Assembly (NCBI RefSeq): GCF_001548475.1 | Contig: NZ_LRUJ01000042.1 | Coordinates: 1 to 38,775, forward strand | Length of the DNA stretch: 38,775 bases | Direction: 5' to 3' | Source of the DNA: Bordetella hinzii LMG 13501 | GTDB taxonomy: Bacteria; Pseudomonadota; Gammaproteobacteria; Burkholderiales; Burkholderiaceae_B | In this document: piece after piece, positions 16,322 to 24,234 of the stretch | Position numbering within the stretch: the first letter of the stretch is position 1 | How the letters are laid out: each line of letters begins with the position of its first letter | Notes under the pieces: model-generated | Database searches by the model: none | Told to the model about the DNA's origin: nothing | The model's input: the letters and a program-made list of their open reading frames with translations, nothing else | Made by a program: the position numbers and the translations under genes

Positions 16322-16412
16322 GGCGGGCCTCCTTTCCTTGCTTGTACCACTGACATCCCCAAGAGGGGCGATCGTCCCCCGGCCTCCCGCCGCGCCGATT
16401 TATTCTTTTTGG

Positions 16413-16466
16413 GACTCATTTCATGAAAATTACTCGTTTGTTGTGATCAAACCCCGCCCTTAGCAT
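16413..16466 (+). promoter_or_regulatory. Putative LysR-activated promoter of the enoyl-CoA hydratase operon
   Basis: ATGAAAATTA (16423-16432) lies just upstream of a -35-like TTGTTG (16438-16443) and, 17 bases on, a -10-like TAGCAT (16461-16466). The same ATGAAAATTA plus TTGTTG arrangement, with the same 5-base gap, precedes the Bug gene at 19481. A conserved block directly upstream of the -35 is where LysR activators typically bind. GACTCAT at 16413-16419 adds a further shared element. Confidence 0.6.
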
Positions 16467-16496
16467 CGGCGGCATCATCCTAGCTGGAGCCTGTCC

Positions 16497-17297
16497 ATGA
16501 GCACCCTCGCCCCCATTCCCGCCTTCGCCCACGCGCACGTCAGCCGCGATGCGCGGGGGGTCTACACTTTGCGCATCCATGACGCCAAGAGCCTGAATAT
16601 CCTGGCGTCGGCGGTCACGCTGAGCCTGACGGAGGCGGCGCGCTGGATCGGCGCGCAGGCCGACGCGCGCGCCGTGGTCATCCGGGGCAGCGGCGAGCGC
16701 GCCTTCGTGGGCGGGGCCAACATCTATGAAATGGCCGAGCTCGATCCGCAGGGCGCGCGCGCATTCATCACCCGCCTGCGCGACCTGTGCGATGCCGTGG
16801 CCGAGATCCCGGTGCCCACGATTGCGCGCATCCCGGGCTTCTGCCTGGGCGCGGGCATGGAGCTGGCCGCCGCCTGCGACATCCGCCTGGCCAGCGACGA
16901 CGCGGTCTTCGGCATGCCGGAAGTCCGCGTCGGCATTCCGTCGGTGATCCATGCGGTGTTGTTGCCGGCGCTGATCGGCCAGGGGCCGACCCACTGGCTG
17001 CTGCTGACCGGCGAGACGGTGGACGCCGGCCAGGCCCTGCGCTGGGGCTTCCTGGAATTCGTCTGCGAGACCGGCGCGCTGGACGCCCTGGTCGAGAAAA
17101 CGGTCTCGCCGATCGCCGCCAGCGGCCCCATCGCCGTGCGTTCGCAAAAGGCGCTGCTGCGCTATTGGCGCGAGTCCACCGTGCAGGCGGGCCTGGACCG
17201 CAGCGTGGCCGCTTTCGGCGAGGCCTTCACCACCGATGAGCCGCGCCGCTACATGGCGCCCTTCGTCACGCGCAAGCAGCACAAGGAGGGCCGGTGA
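16497..17297 (+). CDS. Enoyl-CoA hydratase/isomerase family protein
   Basis: This 266-residue crotonase-fold protein acts on acyl-CoA thioesters in the cytoplasm. The oxyanion-hole region is FVGGANIYEMAEL (about 70-82) and PGFCLGAGMELAAACD (about 113-128). Both acid residues of true hydratases are present: E122 in GMELA and E142 in MPEVRVG. The usual PGAGGTQ after the second Glu is replaced by PSVIHAVLLP, which marks a distinct subgroup. It overlaps the next gene by one base, so it works with a CoA transferase. The pair probably activates and hydrates a carboxylic acid caught by the Bug protein encoded at 19481. Confidence 0.92.
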   Translation: MSTLAPIPAFAHAHVSRDARGVYTLRIHDAKSLNILASAVTLSLTEAARWIGAQADARAVVIRGSGERAFVGGANIYEMAELDPQGARAFITRLRDLCDAVAEIPVPTIARIPGFCLGAGMELAAACDIRLASDDAVFGMPEVRVGIPSVIHAVLLPALIGQGPTHWLLLTGETVDAGQALRWGFLEFVCETGALDALVEKTVSPIAASGPIAVRSQKALLRYWRESTVQAGLDRSVAAFGEAFTTDEPRRYMAPFVTRKQHKEGR

Positions 17298-18421
17298 TGG
17301 CGGGCCCCTTGCAAGGGGTGAGGGTGGTCGACATGACCTCGGTGGCCATGGGTCCTTATGCCACCCAGATCCTGGGCGACATGGGCGCCGAGGTCATCAA
17401 GGTCGAGGCGCCGCAAGGCGATGTGTTCCGCAGCTCGGCGCCGGCCGCGCATGCCGGCATGGGGCCGGCCTATCTCAACCTGAATCGCAACAAGTTCAGC
17501 GTGACGCTGGACGCCAAGGCGCCGGCCGACCGCGAGCGCCTGCTGGCGCTGATCGCCGGCGCCGATGTCTTCGTCTCCAATGTGCGCGCGGCGGCCCTGG
17601 CGCGCCTGGGGCTGGACGCCGCGACGCTGTGCGCCCGCCATCCGCGCCTGGTCCATTGTTCGGCGGTCGGCTTCGGCCAGGACGGCCCCTATGCCGCGCA
17701 GCCGGCTTTTGACGACATCATCCAGGCCATGAGCGGCCTGGCCGACCTGCAGGGGCGCAACAGCGGCGCGCCGGCCTATGTGAACACCATCCTGGCCGAC
17801 AAGGTGGCCGGGCTGACGCTGGCCTACGCCATCCCCATGGCGCTGTACGAGCGCGAGCGCTCGGGGCAGGGCCAGGCCATCGAGGTGCCCATGTTCGAGA
17901 CCATGGTTTCCTTCACGCTGGCCGAGCACCTGAGCGGGCACAGCTTCGTGCCGCCGCGCGGCCCCATGGGCTATAGCCGCGTGCTCTCGCCGCAGCGCAG
18001 GCCCTACCGCACGCGCGACGGCTACTTGGCGCTGCTGCCCTATACCGATGCGCAATGGCGGCGTTTCTTCGCGCTGGCGCAAAGGCCGGAGCTGGCCGAG
18101 GATGCCCGTTATGTCGATGCCGCCGCGCGCGCGCGCAACGTCGACGCGCTCTATCAGGACCTGGCCGATATCGTGGCCGGCCGCGATACCGAGGCGTGGC
18201 TGGCGCTGCTGGCCGGGGCGGACATCCCGCATTCACGGGTCAATACGCCGCAGGCCTTGTTCGACGATCCGCATCTGCGGGCCACGGGGTTTTTCCGGCA
18301 GGTGGAGCATCCCACCGAAGGCCGCCTGGTGACCACCGCCATCCCGGTGCGTTTTTCGCGCACCCCCGGCGGGATACGGCGCCTGGCGCCGCGCCAGGAT
18401 GCCGATCGCGATATGCTCTAG
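17297..18421 (+). CDS. Class III (CaiB/BaiF) CoA transferase
   Basis: This 374-residue transferase moves CoA between carboxylic acids through an aspartyl-CoA-linked intermediate. The N-terminus LQGVRVVDMTSVAMGPYATQILGDMGAEVIKVE is diagnostic. The catalytic Asp is D168 in ILADKVAG, and PAFDDIIQAMSG precedes it. Start ATG 17297 is preferred over GTG 17294 because AAGGAGGG at 17283-17290 gives better spacing. The ATG shares a base with the hydratase stop (TGATG). It probably attaches CoA to the substrate of this cluster. The donor and acceptor acids are unknown. Confidence 0.94.
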   Translation: MAGPLQGVRVVDMTSVAMGPYATQILGDMGAEVIKVEAPQGDVFRSSAPAAHAGMGPAYLNLNRNKFSVTLDAKAPADRERLLALIAGADVFVSNVRAAALARLGLDAATLCARHPRLVHCSAVGFGQDGPYAAQPAFDDIIQAMSGLADLQGRNSGAPAYVNTILADKVAGLTLAYAIPMALYERERSGQGQAIEVPMFETMVSFTLAEHLSGHSFVPPRGPMGYSRVLSPQRRPYRTRDGYLALLPYTDAQWRRFFALAQRPELAEDARYVDAAARARNVDALYQDLADIVAGRDTEAWLALLAGADIPHSRVNTPQALFDDPHLRATGFFRQVEHPTEGRLVTTAIPVRFSRTPGGIRRLAPRQDADRDML

Positions 18422-18431
18422 GCTCTGCCCG

Positions 18432-18452
18432 GCGGTCCGAGCCGGGGACCGC
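18432..18452 (+). promoter_or_regulatory. Hairpin that would sequester the LysR ribosome-binding site
   Basis: GCGGTCC (18432-18438) pairs with GGACCGC (18446-18452) across a 7-base loop, immediately before the LysR ATG at 18457. The only Shine-Dalgarno-like run, GGGGA at 18444-18448, lies partly in the 3' arm. The structure could limit LysR translation or end part of the upstream transcript. Confidence 0.4.
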
Positions 18453-18456
18453 GACC

Positions 18457-19368
18457 ATGAACATCACTCTCAAGCAATTGCGCGTGTTCTGCGCGCTGTA
18501 CGAACTGCGCAGCTTCACGGCGGCCGCGCGCGCGGCCTTCGTGACGCAATCGGCCGTGAGCAAGCTGTGCGCGGAGCTCGAAGCCGAGGTCGGGCAGCCG
18601 CTGTTCGAGCGCTCCACGCGCAGTGTCACGCCCTGCGACGGCGCGGCCGATTTCTATGCCTATGCCCAGGAGATCCTGGGCACCGTGCGGGCCGCCGAGC
18701 GCAGCATGTCGGGCCTGCGCAGCCTGGAGCGCGGCACGGTCGGCGTGGCGACCTCGCCGCTCATGATGGTGGGCCTGCTGGGCGAGGTGGTGGCCGCCTA
18801 CCATCGCGCCCATCCCAGCGTGAAACTGGATCTGTTCGAACTCTCCACCGACGACACCATCGAGCATGTGCGCAACGGCCGCGCCGATTTCGGCATCGTG
18901 TCGCTGGAAAGCCCTTCCGACGAGCTCAGCACGCGCGTCATCTACCGCGACACCATGCGGGTGGTCTGCGCCCCGCGCCATCCCCTGACGCGCAAGCGGG
19001 CCGTGTCCTGGGCCGATGTCGCCGCGCACAAGCACATCATGCTGCGCAACGTCTACAGCGTGCGGCGCAGCCTGGACCGCGTGGCGGCCGATCTCGATCT
19101 CGCCTTCGATTACCGCATCGAGGCCGGCATGCTCACGTCGGTGCTCAAGCTGGTGGGCGCGGGGCTGGGCATCACCGTGGTGCCGGGCTATGCCTGCGAC
19201 CTGGCGCGCGAGCTGGGCCTGCGCGTGGTCGATATCGATGGCGCGCGCCGTCATGGGCATGAGCTTTGGCTCATACAGCGCCGCAATGCCCGGCTCTCCA
19301 TGGCGGCTTCGGCCTTTCTGCGGGACACCGAGCAAGCCCTGCGGGCGCGCGAAGCCGTCGGGGATTGA
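18457..19368 (+). CDS. LysR family transcriptional regulator
   Basis: This 303-residue regulator has an N-terminal winged HTH (LKQLRVFCALYELRSFTAAA, then AAFVTQSAVSKLCAELE at about 27-43). A periplasmic-binding-protein-like effector domain follows from about residue 90 (GTVGVATSPLMM). It sits between the CoA transferase and the Bug gene, all on the + strand. Nearly identical motifs precede the hydratase and Bug genes. The simplest reading is that it activates both, with an acyl or carboxylate metabolite as co-inducer. Confidence 0.93.
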   Translation: MNITLKQLRVFCALYELRSFTAAARAAFVTQSAVSKLCAELEAEVGQPLFERSTRSVTPCDGAADFYAYAQEILGTVRAAERSMSGLRSLERGTVGVATSPLMMVGLLGEVVAAYHRAHPSVKLDLFELSTDDTIEHVRNGRADFGIVSLESPSDELSTRVIYRDTMRVVCAPRHPLTRKRAVSWADVAAHKHIMLRNVYSVRRSLDRVAADLDLAFDYRIEAGMLTSVLKLVGAGLGITVVPGYACDLARELGLRVVDIDGARRHGHELWLIQRRNARLSMAASAFLRDTEQALRAREAVGD

Positions 19369-19380
19369 TCCGGATCCGGA

Positions 19381-19433
19381 ATGAGTCTATGAAAATTAGT
19401 CCCTTGTTGGGATAAGCGGCCGGCGCGCATCAT
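19381..19433 (+). promoter_or_regulatory. Putative LysR-activated promoter of the second Bug gene
   Basis: ATGAAAATTA (19389-19398) precedes TTGTTG (19404-19409) by 5 bases, and CATCAT (19428-19433) lies 18 bases further as a -10 candidate. The block closely matches the one at 16423-16443. ATGAGTC at 19381-19387 is the reverse complement of the GACTCAT seen in the other promoter. A 12-bp palindrome TCCGGATCCGGA (19369-19380) lies directly after the LysR stop. Confidence 0.6.
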
Positions 19434-19480
19434 ACGCCCTCATGCAAGCGGGCCTGCCCGGCCCCGACAGGAGACAAATG

Positions 19481-20458
19481 ATGAAGAAGCGCGCATCCAT
19501 GGCCGGCACGGTCGGCGCCCTGGTCCTGGGCGGCCTGGCCGTTCTGGGCGCCCTGGCGGCGCCCGCCGCGCGGGCGGCCTATCCCGATAAGCCCATCACC
19601 ATCGTGGTGCCGTTCTCGCCGGGCAGCGCCACCGACACCAGCGCGCGCATCATCAGCGAAAAACTCGGCCCGCGCCTGAACGTGCCCATCGTGATCGAGA
19701 ACAAGCCCGGCGCCTCGGGCACCATCGGGTCGGCCTTCGCGGCGCGCGCCCAGCCCGACGGCTATACCCTCATCCTCACCAGCAGCTCGACGCACTCTGC
19801 CACGCCGGCCCTGTTCCGCAAGCTGCCTTTCGACCCGACGGACGATTTCATCCATGTGATCCGGATCGCCACCATCCCCATGATGCTGGTGGTGCGCGCG
19901 CCCTATGACTCGCTGCAGGCGCTGGTCAAGGCCACGCAGAACAAGCCGCTGAACTACGCCTACGGCTCGCCCACCAGCCAGATCGCCGGCGCCACGTTCA
20001 ACACCGTGGCCGGCGCGGCGGCCAACGCCGTGCCCTACAAGAGCCAGCCGCCGGCGGTCACCGACCTGCTGGGCGGGCATGTGGATTATCTGTTCGCCGA
20101 CCTCTCGGTGGTGACGTCCTTCATGCAGAGCGGCAAGCTGCGCGGCCTGGCCTTCACCGGCCATGCGCGCGCCAAGGACTTCCCCGAGGTGCCCACGCTG
20201 GCCGAGCTGGGCTACAAGAATTTCGACCTGGTGGTGTGGGTCGGCGTGGCGGCGCCGGCCGGCACGCCGGACGACATCGTGCAGCGCCTGAACCAGGAAG
20301 TGGCCGCCATCCTGCGCGAGCCCGAGGTGGTGCAGCGCTTTGAATCGCTGGGCATGCAGGTGTCGCCCAACACGGTCGACGAGCACCAGGCCTTTGCCCG
20401 CGCGCAGCGCGGGGTCTGGACCCAGCGCGCCGTCGATGCCCGGATAGAGCCGCAGTAG
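19481..20458 (+). CDS. Bug/TctC family periplasmic binding protein (second of three)
   Basis: This 325-residue receptor starts with a long signal peptide (about residues 1-33, ending PAARA) and then AAYPDKPITIVVPFSPGSATD, the family hallmark. QPDGYTLIL and the C-terminal VWVGVAAPAGTPDDIVQRLN are also typical. ATGs at 19478 and 19481 are both possible; AGGAGA at 19469-19474 is better spaced for 19481. No TctA/TctB genes are near. The shared promoter motif ties it to the hydratase/CoA-transferase pair, so it may capture the acid that those enzymes process. Confidence 0.93.
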   Translation: MKKRASMAGTVGALVLGGLAVLGALAAPAARAAYPDKPITIVVPFSPGSATDTSARIISEKLGPRLNVPIVIENKPGASGTIGSAFAARAQPDGYTLILTSSSTHSATPALFRKLPFDPTDDFIHVIRIATIPMMLVVRAPYDSLQALVKATQNKPLNYAYGSPTSQIAGATFNTVAGAAANAVPYKSQPPAVTDLLGGHVDYLFADLSVVTSFMQSGKLRGLAFTGHARAKDFPEVPTLAELGYKNFDLVVWVGVAAPAGTPDDIVQRLNQEVAAILREPEVVQRFESLGMQVSPNTVDEHQAFARAQRGVWTQRAVDARIEPQ

Positions 20459-20467
20459 ACGCCGCGG

Positions 20468-21682
20468 CTAGCGCAGCGCGCCGACGTCGGCCACGCGCGC
20501 GCCGCAGGCCCGCACGAGATCCGGGTCGTGGCTGGCGAAGAGCACGACACGGTCGCGCGCCCAGTGCCCGAAGGTGTCGGCCAGCACGGCGCGGGCCTGG
20601 GCGTCCAGGCCCTTGTCCGGCCCATCGGCGATGACGACCGCCGGCTGGCCCAGGGCGGCGGCGGCCAGGAAGACCTTGCGGCGCGTGCCGGTCGACATCT
20701 GGTCGAAGCGCTTTTCCAGATGGGGCTCCAGCCCCAGCCGCCGGGCCAGCTCCAAGGTGGCCTCGTCCAGCGGCACGTTTTTCGCGGCGGCGGTCTGGCG
20801 CAACAGTTCGATGCCGGTCTGTCCGGGCTGCCTCAGGCAGTCGTCGGGCACATAGGCCAGGCGGGCGAGCGCCTGGCGCGGCTCGCGCGCCAGCGAATGC
20901 CCGGCGATCCAGACCTCGCCCTCATCGGCCGCGAGCACGCCCGCGATGATGCCCAGGAGGCTGGATTTGCCGGTGCTTTCTTGTTCGCACAAGGCCACGC
21001 ATCCCGGGCCGAAGGTGTGTGTGAGCCCCTGGAAGACGGCATGGTCGCCGTAGCGCTTGCCGAGATTGTCGATACGTAGCATGGCGGTGGAATCGTCGAG
21101 GGTGGGGGGATGGAAGTGCTTGCGCACGCGCCTGGCGGCTTCGGCCCACAGGGCCGGCGCGCCGCCTTCGATGGCCGGCCCGTAGCGCGCCATGACCTGT
21201 TCTTCGCTCACGCGGCCGTCCACCCAGGTGCCGCCGCCGGTGGCGGTGTTGTGCAAGAGGGGCTGCAGGCGGTCCAGGGATCGCGCGAACCGGGCGTCGT
21301 CGCTGGCGCCGGCCTCGAACTCATCCCAGAGCGCGCGCAGTTCGGCGGCCTGCTCCGGCGGCAGCAGCGAGAAAATGCGCCGCGCGGCCGCCTGTTCGCG
21401 CTCGGCCTGGCCGGCCCGCGCCGCTGCGTCGTGCAAGGGCGCATCGCCCGCGTCGATCTCGACGATGTCATGCACCAGCAGCATTTTCACGACGCGCAGG
21501 ACATCGACCGGCGCGGCCGCGTGTTCGGCCAGGATGAGGGCATACATGGCCAGGTGCCAGGAGTGCTCGGCGCTGTTTTCGCGGCGCGAGCGGTCGATGA
21601 GCGGCGTCATCCGCAAGACGCGCTTGAGCTGGTCGATTTCGCGCAGGAAGGAGAGCTGGCGTTCCAGGGGAGTCGGGTTCAC
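20468..21682 (-). CDS. HD-domain nucleotidase-like protein fused to a degenerate ABC ATPase
   Basis: This single uninterrupted frame of 404 residues joins two unrelated domains. Residues 1-190 resemble YfbR/HDDC2-type 5'-deoxynucleotidases: AEHSWH (H40), HDIVEIDAGD (H71, D72, E75) and SLDRL (D137) match the metal and catalytic residues. Residues 201-404 are an ABC ATPase. Its Walker A is CEQESTGKSS, with Glu233 where the first Gly belongs and the GKS kept. Its signature is MSTGTRRK, its Walker B is VVIADG with Gly354 in place of the catalytic Glu, and His385 is kept. This domain may bind but hardly hydrolyse ATP. Met201 has no ribosome-binding site, which supports a true fusion. The start is GTG. 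No membrane partner is encoded nearby. Confidence 0.8.
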   Translation of the reverse strand: MNPTPLERQLSFLREIDQLKRVLRMTPLIDRSRRENSAEHSWHLAMYALILAEHAAAPVDVLRVVKMLLVHDIVEIDAGDAPLHDAAARAGQAEREQAAARRIFSLLPPEQAAELRALWDEFEAGASDDARFARSLDRLQPLLHNTATGGGTWVDGRVSEEQVMARYGPAIEGGAPALWAEAARRVRKHFHPPTLDDSTAMLRIDNLGKRYGDHAVFQGLTHTFGPGCVALCEQESTGKSSLLGIIAGVLAADEGEVWIAGHSLAREPRQALARLAYVPDDCLRQPGQTGIELLRQTAAAKNVPLDEATLELARRLGLEPHLEKRFDQMSTGTRRKVFLAAAALGQPAVVIADGPDKGLDAQARAVLADTFGHWARDRVVLFASHDPDLVRACGARVADVGALR

Positions 21683-21751
21683 GCTGGGGCGGGGCCTGGG
21701 AGTCGCTGGAAAAAAAGTATAGCGCGGCCCCGCCCGCCCCGTTGCCGCGCC

Positions 21752-23119
21752 TCAGTCCAGGAGGGGCTGCGCCAGCCAAGTGGCGATGGCGGTCATGCGC
21801 GCATCGCTGTGCGCCAGGCCCATGACCTGCAGGCCCAGCGGCAGGCCGTCCACCGCCATCACCGGCACGTTCAGGGCCGGCGCGCCCAGCAGCGAGGAGG
21901 CGCAGGCGAAGGAGACGTCGCCGGTGGGGTATTTGCTGTCGCGGATGTCGGCCATCAAGGGCGCGGGGCCGCAGGCGTTCAGGCTCACCAGGGCATCGCA
22001 CTGCGTGGCCAGCGCCGCCAGGCATTGGCGGGCGTGTTCGCGCAGCAGCAGGCATTCGCGATAGTCGGCCAGCGTCATGGCGCGCCCGCTTTCGAGCTGG
22101 CGCACCAGGCTGGGCCCCAGGGTGTCGGGATGGTTGTCGACCAGGTTGGCCAGCGACCAGCGCTGCTCCCAGGATATGAGCCGCAGCGACAGGGCCGCGG
22201 CCTGCGAGATGGCGCGCTCCAGCGACTCGACCAGGGGCGCCTCGGCGCGGCGCAGGATGGTGACGCCTTGCGCGGACAGGCGTTCCAGGACGGCTTCGAA
22301 GGCCCGCCGGGCGGCGGGTTCGGCGCGCGCCCATCCTTCGGTCTCGAGCGCGACGAGGCGGGCGGGCTTTTCGGGCGCCGGCGGCGCCAGGGGACCGTAG
22401 AGGCCGGGATGCCCGGGGTCGCCGCCGGCGCGCAGGGCGATCTCGGCCGCGGCTTGCCACATATCCTGCACGGCGTTGGCGTGGATGCCCACATGCGCTT
22501 GGCTCAGACCCAGCCGCTCGCCGCGGTTGATGGCGCCGAAGGTGGGCTTGAGCGCCCAATTGCCGTTGTAGCTGGCCGGTCTGAGCACCGAGCCGACGAG
22601 CTGCGAGCCGATGGCCAGCGGCACCATGTTGGCGCCCACCACGGCGCCCGAGCCGCTGGAGGAGCCGCCCGGCGTGCGCAGCGGGTCGAAGGCGTTGGTC
22701 GTGGGGCCGGGGTCGAGGAACCCCAGCGCGGTGGTGACGGTCTTGCCGAGGATGATGGCCCCGGCGTCGCGCAGGGCGCGCACCACGGCGCTGTCGTTCT
22801 TGGGGAAGTTGCCGTCGAAAGCCTTGCAGCCCATCTGCGTGGGCATGTCGCGGGTTTCGATCAAGTCCTTGATGCCCACCGGCATGCCGTCGATGGCCGA
22901 CAGCGGCCGGCCTTCGCGATAGCGCCTGGCGCTGGCGTCGGCGGCCTGGCGGGCGCCCTCCGGGTTGAGCACCACCCAGCCCTTGAGCTGGCCTTCGCGG
23001 CGGCCGATGACGTCCAGGCAGCGTTCCAGGTAGTCTCGGGGCGTGTCCCGCGCGTCCAGAAAGGCCGGGCGGGCATCATGAAAGGTCAGCGCTTGGGGGT
23101 TGCGGGGATCGTAGGTCAT
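21752..23119 (-). CDS. Amidase signature family enzyme
   Basis: This 455-residue protein has the Ser-cisSer-Lys hydrolase fold. The catalytic Lys is in PVGIKDLIET (about residue 85). The cis-Ser lies in TPGGSSSGSGAVVGANMVPLAIG and the nucleophile Ser in QLVGSVLRPASYNG, where the common Thr-Gly is changed to Val. It probably hydrolyses an amide to acid plus ammonia in the cytoplasm. GTG 23131 gives a four-residue longer product that overlaps the Bug stop (GTGAGTAA); ATG 23119 was taken. It follows the Bug gene directly in one operon, so the Bug protein may bring in the amide or the acid product. Confidence 0.9.
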   Translation of the reverse strand: MTYDPRNPQALTFHDARPAFLDARDTPRDYLERCLDVIGRREGQLKGWVVLNPEGARQAADASARRYREGRPLSAIDGMPVGIKDLIETRDMPTQMGCKAFDGNFPKNDSAVVRALRDAGAIILGKTVTTALGFLDPGPTTNAFDPLRTPGGSSSGSGAVVGANMVPLAIGSQLVGSVLRPASYNGNWALKPTFGAINRGERLGLSQAHVGIHANAVQDMWQAAAEIALRAGGDPGHPGLYGPLAPPAPEKPARLVALETEGWARAEPAARRAFEAVLERLSAQGVTILRRAEAPLVESLERAISQAAALSLRLISWEQRWSLANLVDNHPDTLGPSLVRQLESGRAMTLADYRECLLLREHARQCLAALATQCDALVSLNACGPAPLMADIRDSKYPTGDVSFACASSLLGAPALNVPVMAVDGLPLGLQVMGLAHSDARMTAIATWLAQPLLD

Positions 23120-23123
23120 GGGT

Positions 23124-24107
23124 TTACTCACTGCTCTTGATGCCGGCGCTCTGGATGAGGCCGGTCCAGCGCTTGTGTTCGGCGCGGAAGAAACTGTCGA
23201 ATTGTTCAGGCGTGCCGGGCTGCACCAGCAGATTGATGCCCTTGAGGCGCTCGCGGATCTCGGGTTCGGCCAGCACCTCGTTCATGTCCTGGTTGATCTT
23301 CTGCGTCAGCGCCGCCGGCAGGCCGGCCGGCGCGAACAGGCCGTACCAGGCTTCCAGGCGCAGGCCCGGCAGGCCGGCTTGCGCGGCCGTGGGCACCTCG
23401 GGCAGGCCCTCCAGCCGCTCGGGCGAGGCCACGGCATAGGCCCGCATCTTGCCGGCCTTGACATGGTTGATGACATTGCCCGAGGCAAACTGCACCAGCA
23501 GGTCGACTTCGCCGCTTATCGTGGCCATCGAGGCTTCCAGCGCGCCCCGGTAGGGCACGTGCATGACGTCCACGCCGGCCTCGCGCTTGAAGATCTCGGT
23601 AAACAGCTGCAGGGATGAACCCGAACCATTGGAGGCATAGGTGTACTTGCCGGGGCTGGCGCGGAAACGCTCGATCAAGGCCTGCAGGCTGGGATCATCG
23701 ATGCCCGGGCGCGTGAGCACCAGCACCGGCAGGCTGCCGATCTTGCCGATGCGCGCCAGCCCGTTCTCGACGTCCAGCCTGGCGTTGCGGTTCAGGGCGG
23801 CCACGGTCGCCAGCTCATTGAAGGTCAGCATCAGGGTGTAGCCGTCGGGCTTGGCCCGGGCGACGTACTCCGAGCCGATGAGCGTGCCGGCGCCGGGCTT
23901 GTTCTCGACCACCACGGCCTGGCCCCAGCGCTGCGCCAGCCGGGGGCCGATCAGGCGGGCCAGGATATCGGCGGTGCCGCCGGGCGTGGTCGGCACGATG
24001 ATGCTGACCGGGCGTTGCGGATACGGATCGGCCGAGGCCGGCGCGGCCAGGAGAGTCGCCGCGCAGGCCGCGGCAAGGCCCAGCCATCGGGCCAGCTTGT
24101 TGGACAT
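23124..24107 (-). CDS. Bug/TctC family periplasmic binding protein (third of three)
   Basis: This 327-residue receptor has a Sec signal peptide (residues 1-26, ending APASA) and then [36 protein letters not shown] and HVPYRGALEASMATISGEVDL fit the family. The ribosome-binding site AAGGGGA precedes ATG 24107; the frame to 24185 lacks one. It is the promoter-proximal gene of a Bug-amidase operon that diverges from a GcvA-like LysR gene. No transporter membrane subunits are nearby. Confidence 0.93.
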   Translation of the reverse strand: MSNKLARWLGLAAACAATLLAAPASADPYPQRPVSIIVPTTPGGTADILARLIGPRLAQRWGQAVVVENKPGAGTLIGSEYVARAKPDGYTLMLTFNELATVAALNRNARLDVENGLARIGKIGSLPVLVLTRPGIDDPSLQALIERFRASPGKYTYASNGSGSSLQLFTEIFKREAGVDVMHVPYRGALEASMATISGEVDLLVQFASGNVINHVKAGKMRAYAVASPERLEGLPEVPTAAQAGLPGLRLEAWYGLFAPAGLPAALTQKINQDMNEVLAEPEIRERLKGINLLVQPGTPEQFDSFFRAEHKRWTGLIQSAGIKSSE

Positions 24108-24234
24108 GGTGTTCCCCTTGTGGTGTGTTCTGGGCCGCATAGGGCGCGGCCCTGCCATCTTGGGGCGTCGGGCGGGCGGCTTCAAACGACTTTATGTATG
24201 GCACACTTAAGTTTTTGTTAACCGAACACCCGCG
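24108..24234. promoter_or_regulatory. Divergent promoter region of the Bug-amidase operon and LysR gene
   Basis: An A+T-rich patch holds TTAA-GTTTTTG-TTAA (24207-24221), a spaced repeat that includes the LysR-type T-N11-A pattern (24208-24220). It is the natural site for the divergent LysR regulator. It lies only 14 bases before the LysR start, which fits negative autoregulation. Confidence 0.5.

Noticed and set aside
21110-23140. 676-codon + strand frame opposite the amidase
   Set aside because: The amidase on the - strand has the full catalytic signature; this frame has shadow composition.
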